From the NCBI GenBank assembly GCA_036936605.1, contig JAUPFV010000002.1, forward strand, positions 248,145,305-248,209,304: a stretch of 64,000 nt of DNA, read 5' to 3'. Source of the DNA: Limnanthes douglasii subsp. nivea (taxonomy: Eukaryota; Streptophyta; Magnoliopsida; Brassicales; Limnanthaceae). The notes beneath the pieces are model-generated. The model saw only the letters and a program-made list of their open reading frames with translations. It made no database searches and was not told the DNA's origin. A program made the position numbers and the translations under genes. Of this stretch, positions 44,701 to 55,842 are shown piece by piece. Positions within the stretch are counted from its first letter, which is position 1, and each line of letters begins with the position of its first letter.

Positions 44701-45967
44701 ATGGCTGATGATTATTTCCCATCGGAAATCCATACCAGTACCTCAAAGAGTTTCAAGAATAATAGCATCGTTCAAGGTTTTACCGCCGAACAAATACAAC
44801 AATTAGCACAAGCAATCAATACACTGGATCCCGATAATTCTGGTAATGTTGATGCATATGTGTCTGCAACAGGTTTGATTTCATCTACTATTGTGTCTGT
44901 TAATTCTAGTAGTACAAGTCCTTGGATTTTGGATACTGGCGCCACATATCATATTGTCTCTCACATATCACTCTTAAACGATCCCAAGCTTTCCACTATT
45001 ACTAATGTTAAATTACCAAATGGTGCAGCACCGCAAATCACTTACACTGGCACAATTATTTTTAATTCAAAATTAACTCTTACAAATGTCTTGTGTGTAC
45101 CCTCCTTTAATTTAAATATAATTTCAGCGAGCAAACTCACCAAAGAACATAATTGTTGCATCATTTTCTTTCGTGACTATTGTATTTTGCAGGACTTGGT
45201 TTCGGGGAAGATGATTGGATCAGGTAGACAACGTGGTGGTCTATACTATATGCATCCATCAACAAATAATTCGACTATATGTACGATTTATCAGTCATCT
45301 GACCTATGGAACTTACGCCTAGGCCATCCTTCTTTGTCTCGTTTTAAGTTACTTTCACATTTAATTCCAGGTATTCACAATGAGTTAGGAAATAATTGCA
45401 CAATTTGCCCACAAGCAAAACAAACACGCTTACCTTTTCCAAAAAGCTCAATAAATACAAAATTTCCTTTCTCTTTATTACATTGTGACGTCTGGGGTCC
45501 TCACAAAGTTCCTTCATATACAGGTTCACGTTATTTTCTTACAATTGTTGACGATTTTACTCGATGCACATGGACATTTCTTATGCACCATAAATCAGAA
45601 ACACAAATTAACTTGTTTTGTGCAATTCGTCAAAACCCAATTTCAAAAAGATGTTCAAACAATACGAGTGGATAATGGTACTGAATTTCTTCCTCTTCGT
45701 ATTTTTTTTCAAAACAAAGGCATTGAACTTCAAAATTCTTGTGTTTATACCCCACAACAAAACGGAGTTGTCGAACGAAAACATAGACATATTTTAAATG
45801 TTGCTCGTTCTCTCATGTTTCAATCAAATGTACCACTTAAATTTTGGGGGGATTGTATTTTAACAGCTGTTTATTTAATCAATCGCATTCCTACTCCTTT
45901 ACTATCAAATAAGTCCCCATTCGAGGTCTTATATAATCGGTCTCCCTCACTCAAGCATGTTATGTAA
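44701..45967 (+). pseudogene. Copia-6 gag stub, protease and integrase
   Basis: ATG 44701 sits in ACCATGGC. The first 75 or so residues are a gag stub (MADDYFPSEIHT... then FTAEQIQQLAQAINTLD, normally found just before protease). Capsid core and zinc knuckle are absent. Protease: PWILDTGATYHIV (about 44925-44960). Pre-integrase: WNLRLGHPSLSRF and NCTICPQAKQTR. Integrase core: LLHCDVWGPHK (first Asp), IVDDFTRCTWTFL, then after a frame change near 45640 IRVDNGTEF (second Asp) and YTPQQNGVVERKHRH (Glu). The frame breaks again at 45967, where sequence equivalent to the family's HLRVFGC is missing. All three catalytic residues survive. Confidence 0.92.
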
Positions 45968-46797
45968 CTAATATTCATCCCAAACATAAATTTGACTCTC
46001 GTGCATCCATTTGTGTTTTTTTGGGATATTCACATGGAAAAAAAGGCTACAAAGTTCTTGATTTACATACTTATACGGTTTCCATAAGTCGTGATGTCCA
46101 CTTTGAGGAAAATATATTTCCCTTCCATCCCGCTTCCAACTTTCCTTTTCCAAACCAATCATCATCTCCATCTTTCAATCAAACACCTAACTCATCAGTT
46201 ACAGTTCCCAATCCTACATCTTATGACTCAGAGCCTCAGCCATTATATCTTTCATCTCCATCCAATCCCAAAAATCTCACACCTTCAACCTCTAAATCTC
46301 CCACATCTACAGAATCAGCTATGAATTCAGCACCCTCACTCATCACTCCGTCATCACCTTCCGCTCCACCAATACCTTCTACTACACCAACACCTTCTAC
46401 TCCACCAACATCTTCAACTACCTCACCTCCCTCAACCATACCTCATTCTACTACCGTTCCTAATGATATCTCGGTTCGTCGTTCCACCCGTCATATTCAA
46501 CCTCCTACATGGCACCAAGACTACGACATGTCTACCGAGATCAATCAATCTTCAACGCAATCGAGTTCTCGTCAATCTACAAGGTATCCTCTCTCCTCTC
46601 ACATTTCAAATTTACGATTTTCCCCTAACCATCGGGCTTTCCTAGCTTTGTTAACATCACAAAAAGAGCCTTCATCCTTTGAACATGCTAATTGTGATCC
46701 ACTCTGGCGCCAAGCCATGTCCACTGAACTTCAGGCTCTAGAACATAGTTCCTCTTCCTCCCGGGCACAAACCTATCGGATGTCGTTGGGTTTATAA
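45968..46797 (+). pseudogene. Copia-6 integrase tail and Pro/Ser/Thr-rich linker
   Basis: The frame at 46021-46797 opens GYSHGKKGYKVLDLHTYTVS and SRDVHFEENIFPF, the usual end of copia integrase. It continues through about 100 residues of Ser/Pro/Thr-rich linker (about 46140-46460), then RRSTRHIQPPTWHQDY. It reaches the RT entry DPLWRQAMSTELQALEH, where a frameshift occurs near 46745. Confidence 0.88.
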
Positions 46798-48182
46798 GAT
46801 CAAATACAAATCTGATGGAACTATTGAGCGATATAAAGCCCGTTTGGTGGCTAAAGGTTACACCCAAGTTGAAGGTATTGACTATCAGGAGACTTTTTCT
46901 CCAACTGCTAAACTTACGACCCTTCGATGTTTGTTGACTATTGCAGCCTCCAAAAATTGGTATACTCATCAACTTGATGTTCACAATGCCTTTCTTCATG
47001 GAAATCTAGATGAAGAGGTATATATGTCTCCACCTCCTGGTCTCCGCCGACAGGGGGAGAATTTGGTATGTCGGCTTCGGAAGTCTATTTACGGTTTAAA
47101 ACAAGCATCCCAAAATTGGTTCTCCACTTTCTCAGCTACTGTCAAAACTGCAGGTTACATACAATCAAAAGCAGATTACTCACTTTTTACTAAATCTCAA
47201 GGTAACAAGTTCACTTTTATTCTCATCTATGTTGATGATATCCTATTGACTGGGAATGATTTACATGAAATCAAATTGTTGAAGAATCATCTACTCCAAC
47301 ATTTTCACATTAAAGATCTTGGCGATTTAAAGTATTTTCTAGGTATTGAATTTTCTCGATCTAAAAAAGGAATCTTTATGTCTCAAAGAAAATATGCATT
47401 AGATATTTTACAAGACACGGGATTATCAGGAGTAAAACCCGAAAAATTTCCAATGGAGCAGAACTTAAAATTAACCGATGAAGACGGTGAGCTACTTCAT
47501 GATTCGACTAGATATCGCAGACTAGTTGGCAGGTTAATATATTTGACTAACCATGCCTGATATTGTGTATTCGGTGCGTACATTGAGCCAATTTATGGGA
47601 GCACCTAGGAAGCCACACTGGGAAGCAGCGTTAAGAGTCCTTCGTTACATCAAGAAATCACCGGGTCAGGGTCTTTTATTTCCATCAGAAAACAATCTTA
47701 CACTCAAGGCCTTTTGTGATTCAGATTGGGGTGGATGTCGTATGTCAAGACGTTCTATTTCTGGATATTGTGTTTTTCTTGGATCATCACTCATATCATG
47801 GAAATCAAAGAAACAAACTAATGTTTCACGATCATCTGCAGAAGCAGAGTATAGAGCAATGGCAAATACTTGTTTGGAATTAACCTGGTTGAAATACATA
47901 CTTACAGATTTGAAGGTCGACTTGGGTAAACCAGCATCATTGTTTTGTGATAATCAAGCAGCTTTACATATTGCTGCTAATCCAGTTTTTCATGAGCGTA
48001 CTAAGCATATTGAGATTGATTGTCATATCATTCGAGAAAAAATTCAGGCTAAGATAATTTGGCCATATTATATCTCTACAAAGATGCAATTGGCAGACAT
48101 ATTTACAAAAGCACTCGGGAAAGATCAATTTTATTTTTTGTGTAGCAAGCTGGGAGTCCTTGATTTACACTCTCCAACTTGA
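46770..48182 (+). pseudogene. Copia-6 reverse transcriptase and RNase H
   Basis: The RT frame (to 47560) reads [90 protein letters not shown] (intact YVDD) and FHIKDLGDLKYFLGIEFSR. A small deletion near 47555 shifts the frame. The RNase H frame (47553-48182, 209 codons) has [67 protein letters not shown] and [11 protein letters not shown], all active-site residues present. The stop TGA overlaps the polypurine tract. Confidence 0.95.
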
Positions 48183-48189
48183 GGGGGAG
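48177..48189 (+). other. Copia-6 polypurine tract
   Basis: ACTTGAGGGGGAG directly before the 3' LTR; primes plus-strand cDNA. Confidence 0.9.
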
Positions 48190-48476
48190 TATTAAATTAA
48201 ATTTGTATTTATTATAAAGTAACTGTAGACATTAAGATAGATTGATTGTTAGACTAATTACAATCATATATTTAGGCGTTACTGGTCTTACCGTATTAAT
48301 TATGGTCCATTAAGATAATGGTCTGACTGTATTGATTACGGTCATAATTAGTCATAATCTGTTATAGATGTAGTCCATGTATATATAGCTTCTTACCGTA
48401 GCACTTTGTAATTCATTCAAACAAGAGAATAATATTATATTTTATTAAGTCTCTTTTCATTTCTTTATTTTTATCA
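48190..48476 (+). repeat. Copia-6 3' LTR
   Basis: 287 bp; differs from the 5' LTR by a 4-bp shorter TA run and one C/G change (TACCGTAGC versus TACCCTAGC). Confidence 0.95.
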
Positions 48477-51400
48477 CCGGGAAAAGTAGACAGTTTTCTA
48501 ATAGAATAGGTCGAGCTGCAAGTCAACAGCAAGTAACAAAAAATTGGACCATATCCTAAATGGGATGAATTCATGGTTCTTTTAACGGTCAACGGTTTTA
48601 GAGAAGCGAACGGATAAAATCGATAAACCGGTAAAATCAATAAAAATCGAACTAATAAAATTGTTGAAACTGATTGTTTTATTTTTATTATTTATTTATT
48701 ATACACTAACTTGTTGAAATTAATAGTTAATTACCAAATTTTATTTTATAAAAATATTGATTTTTTTAATTTTTATATAATTTATTTTAATAAAAAAAAT
48801 TAAAATCAAATCATAATTTCATTTTAATTTTTTTAAATGGACCGATAATGAACCGAAATCAAAATAGAGCAAAACGTAATCGAACTCGGATCCAACCAAA
48901 CTCAGACCGAACCGAATCGTACCGAAGCGGACCGGACCAAACCGACCAACCGAAATCTCATCGGTCTGGTCCGATCCAAACCGATAAGTTTAGTTATTCG
49001 GTCCGATGCCGTCAAAACCCAAACCGAAAACTATCGAAAACTATCATATCTATAACTTCACACTTAATTTGCTTAATCAATATATATTTTTTAGATAAGC
49101 CAATCTATATTTCAGCTATACTTCTGTAAGTTTTTAGTCTAGGTTTTGTACGCGAGTAGGAAAATAATAATGTTGGGTGTGATATTTGGTTTTCCAACTG
49201 TTAGTTTCCTTGGGTGGATACCCTAATTCAAAATTAGGGGTTTGGTATTTGATCTAGTTTTGATATCTTATCTCCGATCTAAATTATAATTTTATATTTG
49301 TATTTTCAAATTTTAAAATAAAGTTACATAGTTCTATATAATTTTTATAGTTATGCAATTTTTTAACAATGGAAAAAATATACATCTACAATGATATTGA
49401 AGTCTAGAGATTTAAATATTTTTTTAATATTTTGCTACGAATTTATAATGAAATTTGTAACGATATGGTCTGTTTTTATTAATTGATCGCGGTTGTAATT
49501 CTTTTCCCGATTGTGAGTGTATTTTGTTGGCGATTATACAAATGCAATGGATGGTTTTGATTGCAAATCCATTGCAAACGGGATATTAGAACAAATTAGT
49601 GATGAATACAGCAGTTTTCATTCAACTGCAAAAGGTGATCTATGATAAGTGTTTAGTCAAATATTTCAAGACTCATTTGGAAATTTTGTAAATATTAAAG
49701 AGATAATATGTTTTGAAAATTAAGCTCTTGTTGTATGCTCATGGTTAATTGAGGATAAGGAATAAAAATCATCTTAAGTGAATATGTAAGTGAATATAGG
49801 TCATCTAATATTAAGTATCCAACATCGGAAGATGACATAAAGAAAGTAAGAAAATGAATCAAACCATTTACATTGCATGACTTTATAGGGTAAGTGGTGT
49901 TACAATGTGATATAGACCTGTATATTTTATCTGGATAAAATTTATACCACCATTGATATAATTCAATAGAGTAAATATATTTGGTTCCTTATAATCAATT
50001 AAATAGGTATTAGAACATATAAAGATAGATACATTCAGTTCTTTTAATTCAACTAGGATTACAGTAAAGTATAAAAGGCTATCTTTCTCTATCTACTAAG
50101 ATCTCCAACGTCCATAGTATTCAATAAACACAACATTCATGTTGGGGTTCTTAGCGTAAAGGATATTTGAATTAGTGGGATTGTAGTTTTGAATACATTA
50201 AACCCTTTTTTATTATATTTCAGAATTGAATTCAAATCAGCTTTCAGTATTTGAGATTGTATTATCATCTTATGTATACACTTGAGTTATCAATAATACG
50301 CTTGAATCATAAACGATTCAATTTTCGGTTTTGCTCTAAAATTCAGCGATCTTAATCCAGTAGGACAACTTGAATAGAGGACACATGTTATTTACACTGT
50401 CGTGTCTTACTTTCATGATACACTCTAAAAAGGTCATGGTTCATTAAGTTCGTTGTTAACAATTTTATTATTTCAGCATCATTGCGCAGAATGAATCGCA
50501 GTGGGTATTTTTTGTTGGTTCTTAGCTCTTGCGACACATGGATAGGCATTCAGTGATTATTTATTGGCAACATAGTTATATCAGTGCACATTCGGAATAA
50601 ATAAAATTCTCTACACATGAATGATCCAAGTATGAGATTTTAAAGAAATTCTAAATTGGAATGTCTCATCGTATTTAATTTAGGGTATTCGGGCATGTTG
50701 TTGTAAATTCCAATTAAAGTAATCAATTGAAAATTACACTAAATAATAATAATAGTAATACTATTTATTAAATCTTATTATTTAGTCTTGATGAGGAAAA
50801 CCTGTAAGCTACCATTTATCTCGTTTTGTTTCTATTGTAAAGAGGAATTAGATTCATGGCTAAAATATATGTTTTAACAGTTGTCCATTTCGGTATTAAC
50901 AAAAAGTAAAGTTTTAAGTATATTCTTAAATTTAAACAAAACTATGTTGTGTTGTGCTATTTAAAGTTATTAAGAATCGAGTTAAAAAATTTATGAAAAA
51001 TTATTTTTATTTTATTTTGCATGCTTCGTTTGGTTCGAGGAAAAAAACTATATTACTGGAAAAAAAATATATTAGCTTTAAAAAATCATAAACTTTCTAA
51101 GTTATAGGTTATGGAATAAAAATGGCATGGATTAGAAATAAATTCTCAAATTTGTATTTAAATTTTGAGTGACATAAAAAATAAAAATAAAACAATCAAC
51201 GAGATTTATGTGGTTTGAGTTGTGGAATAATCGAATGATAGGTTTGTTTTTATAAATGCAATATATCAAGAAATTTCCAAAACGTTTATAAATTCGTACA
51301 ATTTGTATTAAAAATATCAATAATAGTACAAGCTTTTAAAGTTTTCTTAGCTCTTAGTAATTACCTCAGTGTTTTCTTTCTCATTAAATTTCTAGGACTA
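48477..51400. other. Intergenic DNA with an AACCGAA-rich low-complexity patch
   Basis: 48838-49040 is rich in ACCGAAC, CCGGACC and CCGATCC words on both strands, giving an artefact ORF at 48848. From 49050 to 51400 I see AT-rich sequence with no recognisable gene, RNA or element. Confidence 0.5.
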
Positions 51401-51469
51401 TTGAATTCTCCAATCATAATATGAGATCTACCAGCCACATAAGTTGATATTCAATCATCTATGAGCCAG

Positions 51470-53060
51470 TAGATCTGTTGTTAGCGATGAAACAACAAAT
51501 GGATGATCTACGACAAATACTATGACCATTATACAGATGGTTTTTGTTATTACAGCACGAGTTAAGTTTATAAATCAATTTCCCCTGCTAGCGGGATGAA
51601 TCAGATTTCGCCAACTACCTCATTTCCAAGTCACGAGCATTGATGTTATTGTTCTATAGAATAATTTTTGGGAGCATATGCTCCAATATAATATCTAGAA
51701 AAAAGTTATAGACAAACCACATCATCGCATGCAGAACAACTCTTGAACCGGGAGTCTGACTTATACTGACCATTACCACGGTGATGTATCAAACCAACGG
51801 AGTCCAGTAATGGTGTTACAAAGAATCTTTCAAACTATCAAATAACTCTGTCGAACCCCCAACATGTTATTAGAATATGCAATCATGATCGATATTGGAT
51901 TTGTTCGTATCACTAGTAGATCATCCTGGTAAAACCACCGATCTTGGCATTCCAAACTATGACTATCATGGATGGGTGAGAACAACACTAGATAAAACCT
52001 CACCGTGAATCGCTAGCACAAAAAATACTTGAAGAGAGTTGTGTCTCAAGTTTGACAAGTACAAGATAGAAGTACGCAAGACATGCGAGCATGAGCATCA
52101 CATCAAACAGTCCCGCAACATGATGCTAGAGTTTGATGGAGACAATAGGCTCACCTATAGAGATTTTTATATGATTTTATGAGGTAGTGCATTAACTTAG
52201 TTCAACAAAATGCTCGTGAGCTTAATCCTTACCTTTGATGTGCTCTAGACTTCGTTATGTGATCAATTAATTAGAAGGAATGTCATCCGTGGAAATTTTT
52301 CAAACCAAGGTAGTGCATTAGATTATTTATCTCAAATAAGAATTCAAAAAGAGTGTACGGGACACACAAAGAGGTTTTGTAAGAACCAAGAATAATTTAG
52401 AAAAGATATCATAAAATGTAAGGCTCTAACCGTCGGACAACTCTTAGCTCAGCTCGAGCAGCAGCAAGGTAGATGAAACCATACACATACCACTTCCAGG
52501 TAAGTATAACAACTATCTCTTTTATCACGTAGCCTATAATATTTCTTACGGTACCCCTCCATATGACTCATGTTTAGATGAATAACTAGACTATCTGTCA
52601 CACAAAGAAATTTCAAACTTTGAAGTATGAGATATATAATCTCATCAACGACGGAAAACTGATAAAATTCGTCAAAAGTCAAGCCTCATCAATATCAATA
52701 CACGTTTTAGTGTAACAATCATTAACACTTCAGGCTGAGCCACCTCAAGTAAAACCCCAAATGGTGGCACACGGGTAGTGGAAACATTGATCATCTTTCA
52801 AGCTTATGATAAATATTTGGATCACAATCTAAGAAAAACATATAGTAGACATCATTTCTAGATGTGACACTCTGGCCGAAATATAGAACTCTTCTTGGAA
52901 ACATTCCATACCTGACTTAGAAATTGAGCTAATAGACCAGATCTCGGTTCATCTCTAAAAGAATCTTTACCCCGCTATTAATTCCGAATAATAATAATTT
53001 ACGAGAGATGATAGGACCCCACGAAAATGCAGTAGCTATCATTTTCGATATTGCTGGGGC
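51470..53060 (+). pseudogene. Ty3/gypsy gag remnant (degenerate)
   Basis: Frame-broken translation gives MKQQMDDLRQIL, then about 500 bp later EFDGDNRLTYRDFYMIL. GSALTxFNKMLVSxILTFDVL...DQLIRRNVIRGNFSNQGSALDYLSQIR follows, resembling the gypsy gag pattern (GSALTWFxxL...SFxxLxxxFxxxF). Later come LTVGQLLAQLEQQQG and PHENAVAIIFDIAG, which would be the protease entry. No zinc knuckle or RT is readable. Assignment to the Tat/Athila side of gypsy is a guess. Confidence 0.4.
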
Positions 53061-53700
53061 ATAAAACAAAAAAACCATAATTGATACATGTATCTCATAA
53101 AATCACACTTCTGAACCTGAGTATTTTAAAACCCAATATTTTTGCATGTAACACATTTCAATTTTATACATGTTTCAATCATATTTCCGGTTTCTTTTAT
53201 CTCAAAACAATGTTTTATTCGTATTGAAACAATATATTTAACATCTCAAATTTCCACATTTTGTATTATATTTTCATCTAATTTCTCAACTTTAAACTTT
53301 ATATTATACATTATTGTTGGATATGACCTGTTCTCCTACGAGTTTTGCCTCATTGTCTCTGTCTTTAATTATTTCTCATCAGTTTAATCGTTTCTATTTT
53401 CTAAAAAAAATGCTATATATAATAATAGTGATGAAAAAACTACAGGATTGGTTTGGGCTATTGCACCATGTTATTATACTAAATTTAAAAATATTTAGTT
53501 TTTATTATATAATATACTTCAATATTATATATTTGTTCGATTTATTTTAAATAAAATTATCTCGCTCTATTTCACATGTTTCAATTATGCCCCAAACCAT
53601 ACAAATTGGTTGCTCCTAGGAAAGCCGTAAACCAAACGATAGTTTAACACTACAACGTTCGCTAAATAGAGTAATTATGGGTTAATTTGACTGTTTATCT
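53061..53700. other. AT-rich spacer
   Basis: Only hydrophobic low-complexity ORFs (53142-53550) without recognisable features. Confidence 0.45.
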
Positions 53701-53702
53701 AC

Positions 53703-53883
53703 CCAAAATTCGACGTCATATATAACTCTACTCTAACTGTGGAGCCAAATAACGATCAAGAAAATGGGGAATGATCTAAAAAATATGGGTGACACCAAAA
53801 TTCGACGCCATATATATATAACTCTACTCTAATTGTGGAGCCGAGCAATATATATATAAAAAAATGGGGAACGATCTAAAAAG
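53703..53883. repeat. 92-bp imperfect tandem duplication adjoining the hAT-like element
   Basis: CCAAAATTCGACG starts units at 53703 and 53795. Both contain AACTCTACTCTAAYTGTGGAGCC and AAAATGGGGAAYGATCTAAAAA. The second unit runs directly into the element's target duplication CTAAAAAG at 53876-53883. Confidence 0.85.
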
Positions 53884-54594
53884 TAGAGGTAGCAAACAGT
53901 TCAATCTGGAACTCGTCAGAATCGTTTAAATTTTTTTACCGGATTGCAGGTTTGCTGGTTTGTAAATCTACCGGGTTGCAAGTTTGGCGGGTTACTGTTT
54001 ATGCAGGTCTATCGGGTTGTAGGTATAACGGATCAGGTTTGTGGGTTACTCAGCAGAAGATCTATTTAGACACAGTTTATCAAAGTATTTTATAATATTA
54101 TTTAGAATTAATTTGTAAGTGTTAATTGAGTCGAATTTCAATAATTGAAATATGTACAATATAAACGAGCTAATTATGCTATTTATTGTTTTTAATTTAA
54201 ATACTATATTATTTTAATCGGAATTCTATAATCAAGACAATTATATCCTAAAAATATAATTGTAATATGATTTTGATATGTCTGATTATATTTATATATT
54301 TAACATATTTTATTTAATATTAGGTAGATATTAATTAAAATATATACATCTAATTTGTATTTTGATTATAAATTTCGAAATTATTGAAAATATTTTTACA
54401 ATTATAAAATTAATAATTTGATTGTCTTAAACAAGATAATTATAATATGATTTTGAAATATTTTCTAACTATTCAAGAAGTATAAATTTAAATTTTTTAA
54501 AATTGTATAAGTATATGCATAAACATAAATTTCTTTTGAATAACAAAATAAAAAGTGAAATGGAAAGATATTTAAATAACTTTTAATTAAAAAT

Positions 54595-54945
54595 AGTTCG
54601 AATTCCCTACTTATAAGTTTTTATTTTTATTTTAAAAAATAGTTCGAATTTCCTATTTATAGAGTTTTAATTTTTTTTAAATAGTTTGAATTCCCTATTT
54701 ATAGTTTTAATTTTTTTTAAATAGTTCGAATTCCCTATTTATAGAGTTTTAATTTATTTTATTTTTAAAAATAGTTCGAATTCCCTATTTATAGAGTTTT
54801 AATTTTTTTTTTAAATAGTTGGAATTCCATATATATAGAATTTTAATTTTTTTTAAATAATAGTTTGAATTCCCTATTTATAAAGTTTTAATTTTTTTTA
54901 CATAGTTCAAATTCCCTATTTATAGAATTTTAATTATTTTAAAAA
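54595..54945. repeat. Eight-unit minisatellite with GAATTCCCTATTTATAG core
   Basis: Eight imperfect units of 40-55 bp, each AGTTCGAATTCCCTATTTAT followed by AGAGTTTTAATTTTTTTT. Seven keep a C(A/T)8G-like box (CTATTTATAG or a one-base variant). They end 16 bp before the TGACGTCA box and lie upstream of the TATA box of the cargo gene. Confidence 0.85.
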
Positions 54946-54960
54946 AAATAATAGTTAGGA

Positions 54961-55072
54961 TGACGTCATTGCTGATGTCATCCATCAGGGGCATCCGGAC
55001 AATTGTTCGAATGGTCCGGACTTCTTCTTTTCCGAATTTTTGAATTTTTTTAATGGGTCTCGCCTATAAATA
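54961..55072 (+). promoter_or_regulatory. Putative promoter of the cargo gene
   Basis: TGACGTCA at 54961-54968 and TGATGTCA at 54973-54980 match the core recognised by plant bZIP (TGA/CREB-like) factors. A TCCGGAC word occurs twice (54994 and 55014). TATAAATA at 55065-55072 is a strong TATA box; transcription would begin near 55097-55105 in a pyrimidine-rich, A-containing leader (CTCACAAACTCTCT), typical for plants. All inferred from sequence motifs. Confidence 0.6.
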
Positions 55073-55303
55073 GAGGAGACCCCAACTCCAAACTCACAAA
55101 CTCTCTAAATCTTCTCTACATCTCTCTAAATCTTTTAGTTCTAGAATTTCTATAAAACTCTACTTTCTTATTTTACATATTGTAGTTCTACTTTCGAAAT
55201 AGTTCGATTTTTTTTCGAAAAAATAATTGTTATTAGTTGTTATTTGTGATTATCCCAATGACGTTTTATGACTTTAACAGGTTAGGACAATCAACCAACA
55301 AAA

Positions 55304-55768
55304 ATGATATTTCAGAATTTTTCTTCATTTATGATGTCTCCTCCACCCGAGAGGGATCCGATCACACGACGCGTCAAATCTGCCACTGCACCTACGAATA
55401 TGAGTAAGACCGTCAAACAAACTGTTAGTTCCAAGATGGTCAATAAGAAGACACGAAGCGTCAAACCTGCCACTACACCTACGACTTTGAGTAAGACCGC
55501 CAAACAAACTTTTAGTTCCAAAATGGTCGACAAGATGACTCGAAGTGTCAAACACCCAACTATAACTAAGAGTAAGATCGTTGTTCCTAAACAAAGTCTT
55601 AGTACGAAGACGAAGATGGTCGATTTGATTGCTGCTGCGTTAAGTAAGGTTAATCGTGAGACTCGAGGACAAGTTTTCGCAGATCCTTTACAAATTGCAG
55701 TTACCGTTGAGAAAGTGTTGCGTCTAAAAAAAGTGGCTAGCGAGAAGAGACTAAAAAAAGTATCTTAG
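55304..55768 (+). CDS. Lys/Thr/Ser-rich repeat protein carried in hAT-like element (154 aa)
   Basis: ATG 55304 is the first in frame; a second candidate is 55331 (MMSPPPERD). The protein is strongly basic. After PPPERDPITRRVK come two and a half copies of a 29-residue repeat (about residues 21-50, 51-79 and 80-92). The pattern is TR-x-VK-x-AT-x-PT...SKT-x-KQT-x-SSKMV-x-K. The C-terminal part is different: MVDLIAAALSKVNRETRG, FADPLQIAVTVEKVLRLKKV, then a Lys-rich end, predicted helical. No signal peptide or membrane segment. No family recognised; a chromatin- or RNA-binding role would be a guess from charge only. It has its own upstream promoter and AATAAA downstream, so it looks like a complete transcription unit. 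The counterpart in copy A lies outside the window. Confidence 0.6.
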   Translation: MIFQNFSSFMMSPPPERDPITRRVKSATAPTNMSKTVKQTVSSKMVNKKTRSVKPATTPTTLSKTAKQTFSSKMVDKMTRSVKHPTITKSKIVVPKQSLSTKTKMVDLIAAALSKVNRETRGQVFADPLQIAVTVEKVLRLKKVASEKRLKKVS

Positions 55769-55836
55769 ATTTTGTATTTTAATTTGAAAACATTTGTACA
55801 ACTCCTTCCTGCAAGAGTATAAACTGTGAACGGCTA

Positions 55837-55842
55837 AATAAA
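55837..55842 (+). terminator. Polyadenylation signal AATAAA
   Basis: Canonical AATAAA 69 bp after the stop codon of the cargo ORF, followed by an A-rich stretch. Confidence 0.5.

Larger units (their letters stand above)
44303..48476 (+). mobile_element. Copia-6: young copia insertion with near-identical LTRs
   Basis: LTRs at 44303-44593 and 48190-48476 differ by one substitution and one 4-bp TA-repeat indel. Target duplication is CCGAG (44298-44302) versus CCGGG (48477-48481), one mismatch. The PBS is perfect and the polypurine tract intact. Length is 4.17 kb. Most of gag including the zinc knuckle is missing and pol has about four frame breaks, yet the LTRs say the insertion is recent. Confidence 0.95.

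Noticed and set aside
46236..46439. Val/Gly/Glu-rich minus-strand ORF
   Set aside because: Antisense shadow of the Pro/Ser/Thr-rich linker of Copia-6.
48848..49129. Asn/Arg-rich ORF in AACCGAA repeats
   Set aside because: Low-complexity DNA; also considered as a telomere-like repeat, but the words are ACCGAAC, not TTTAGGG.
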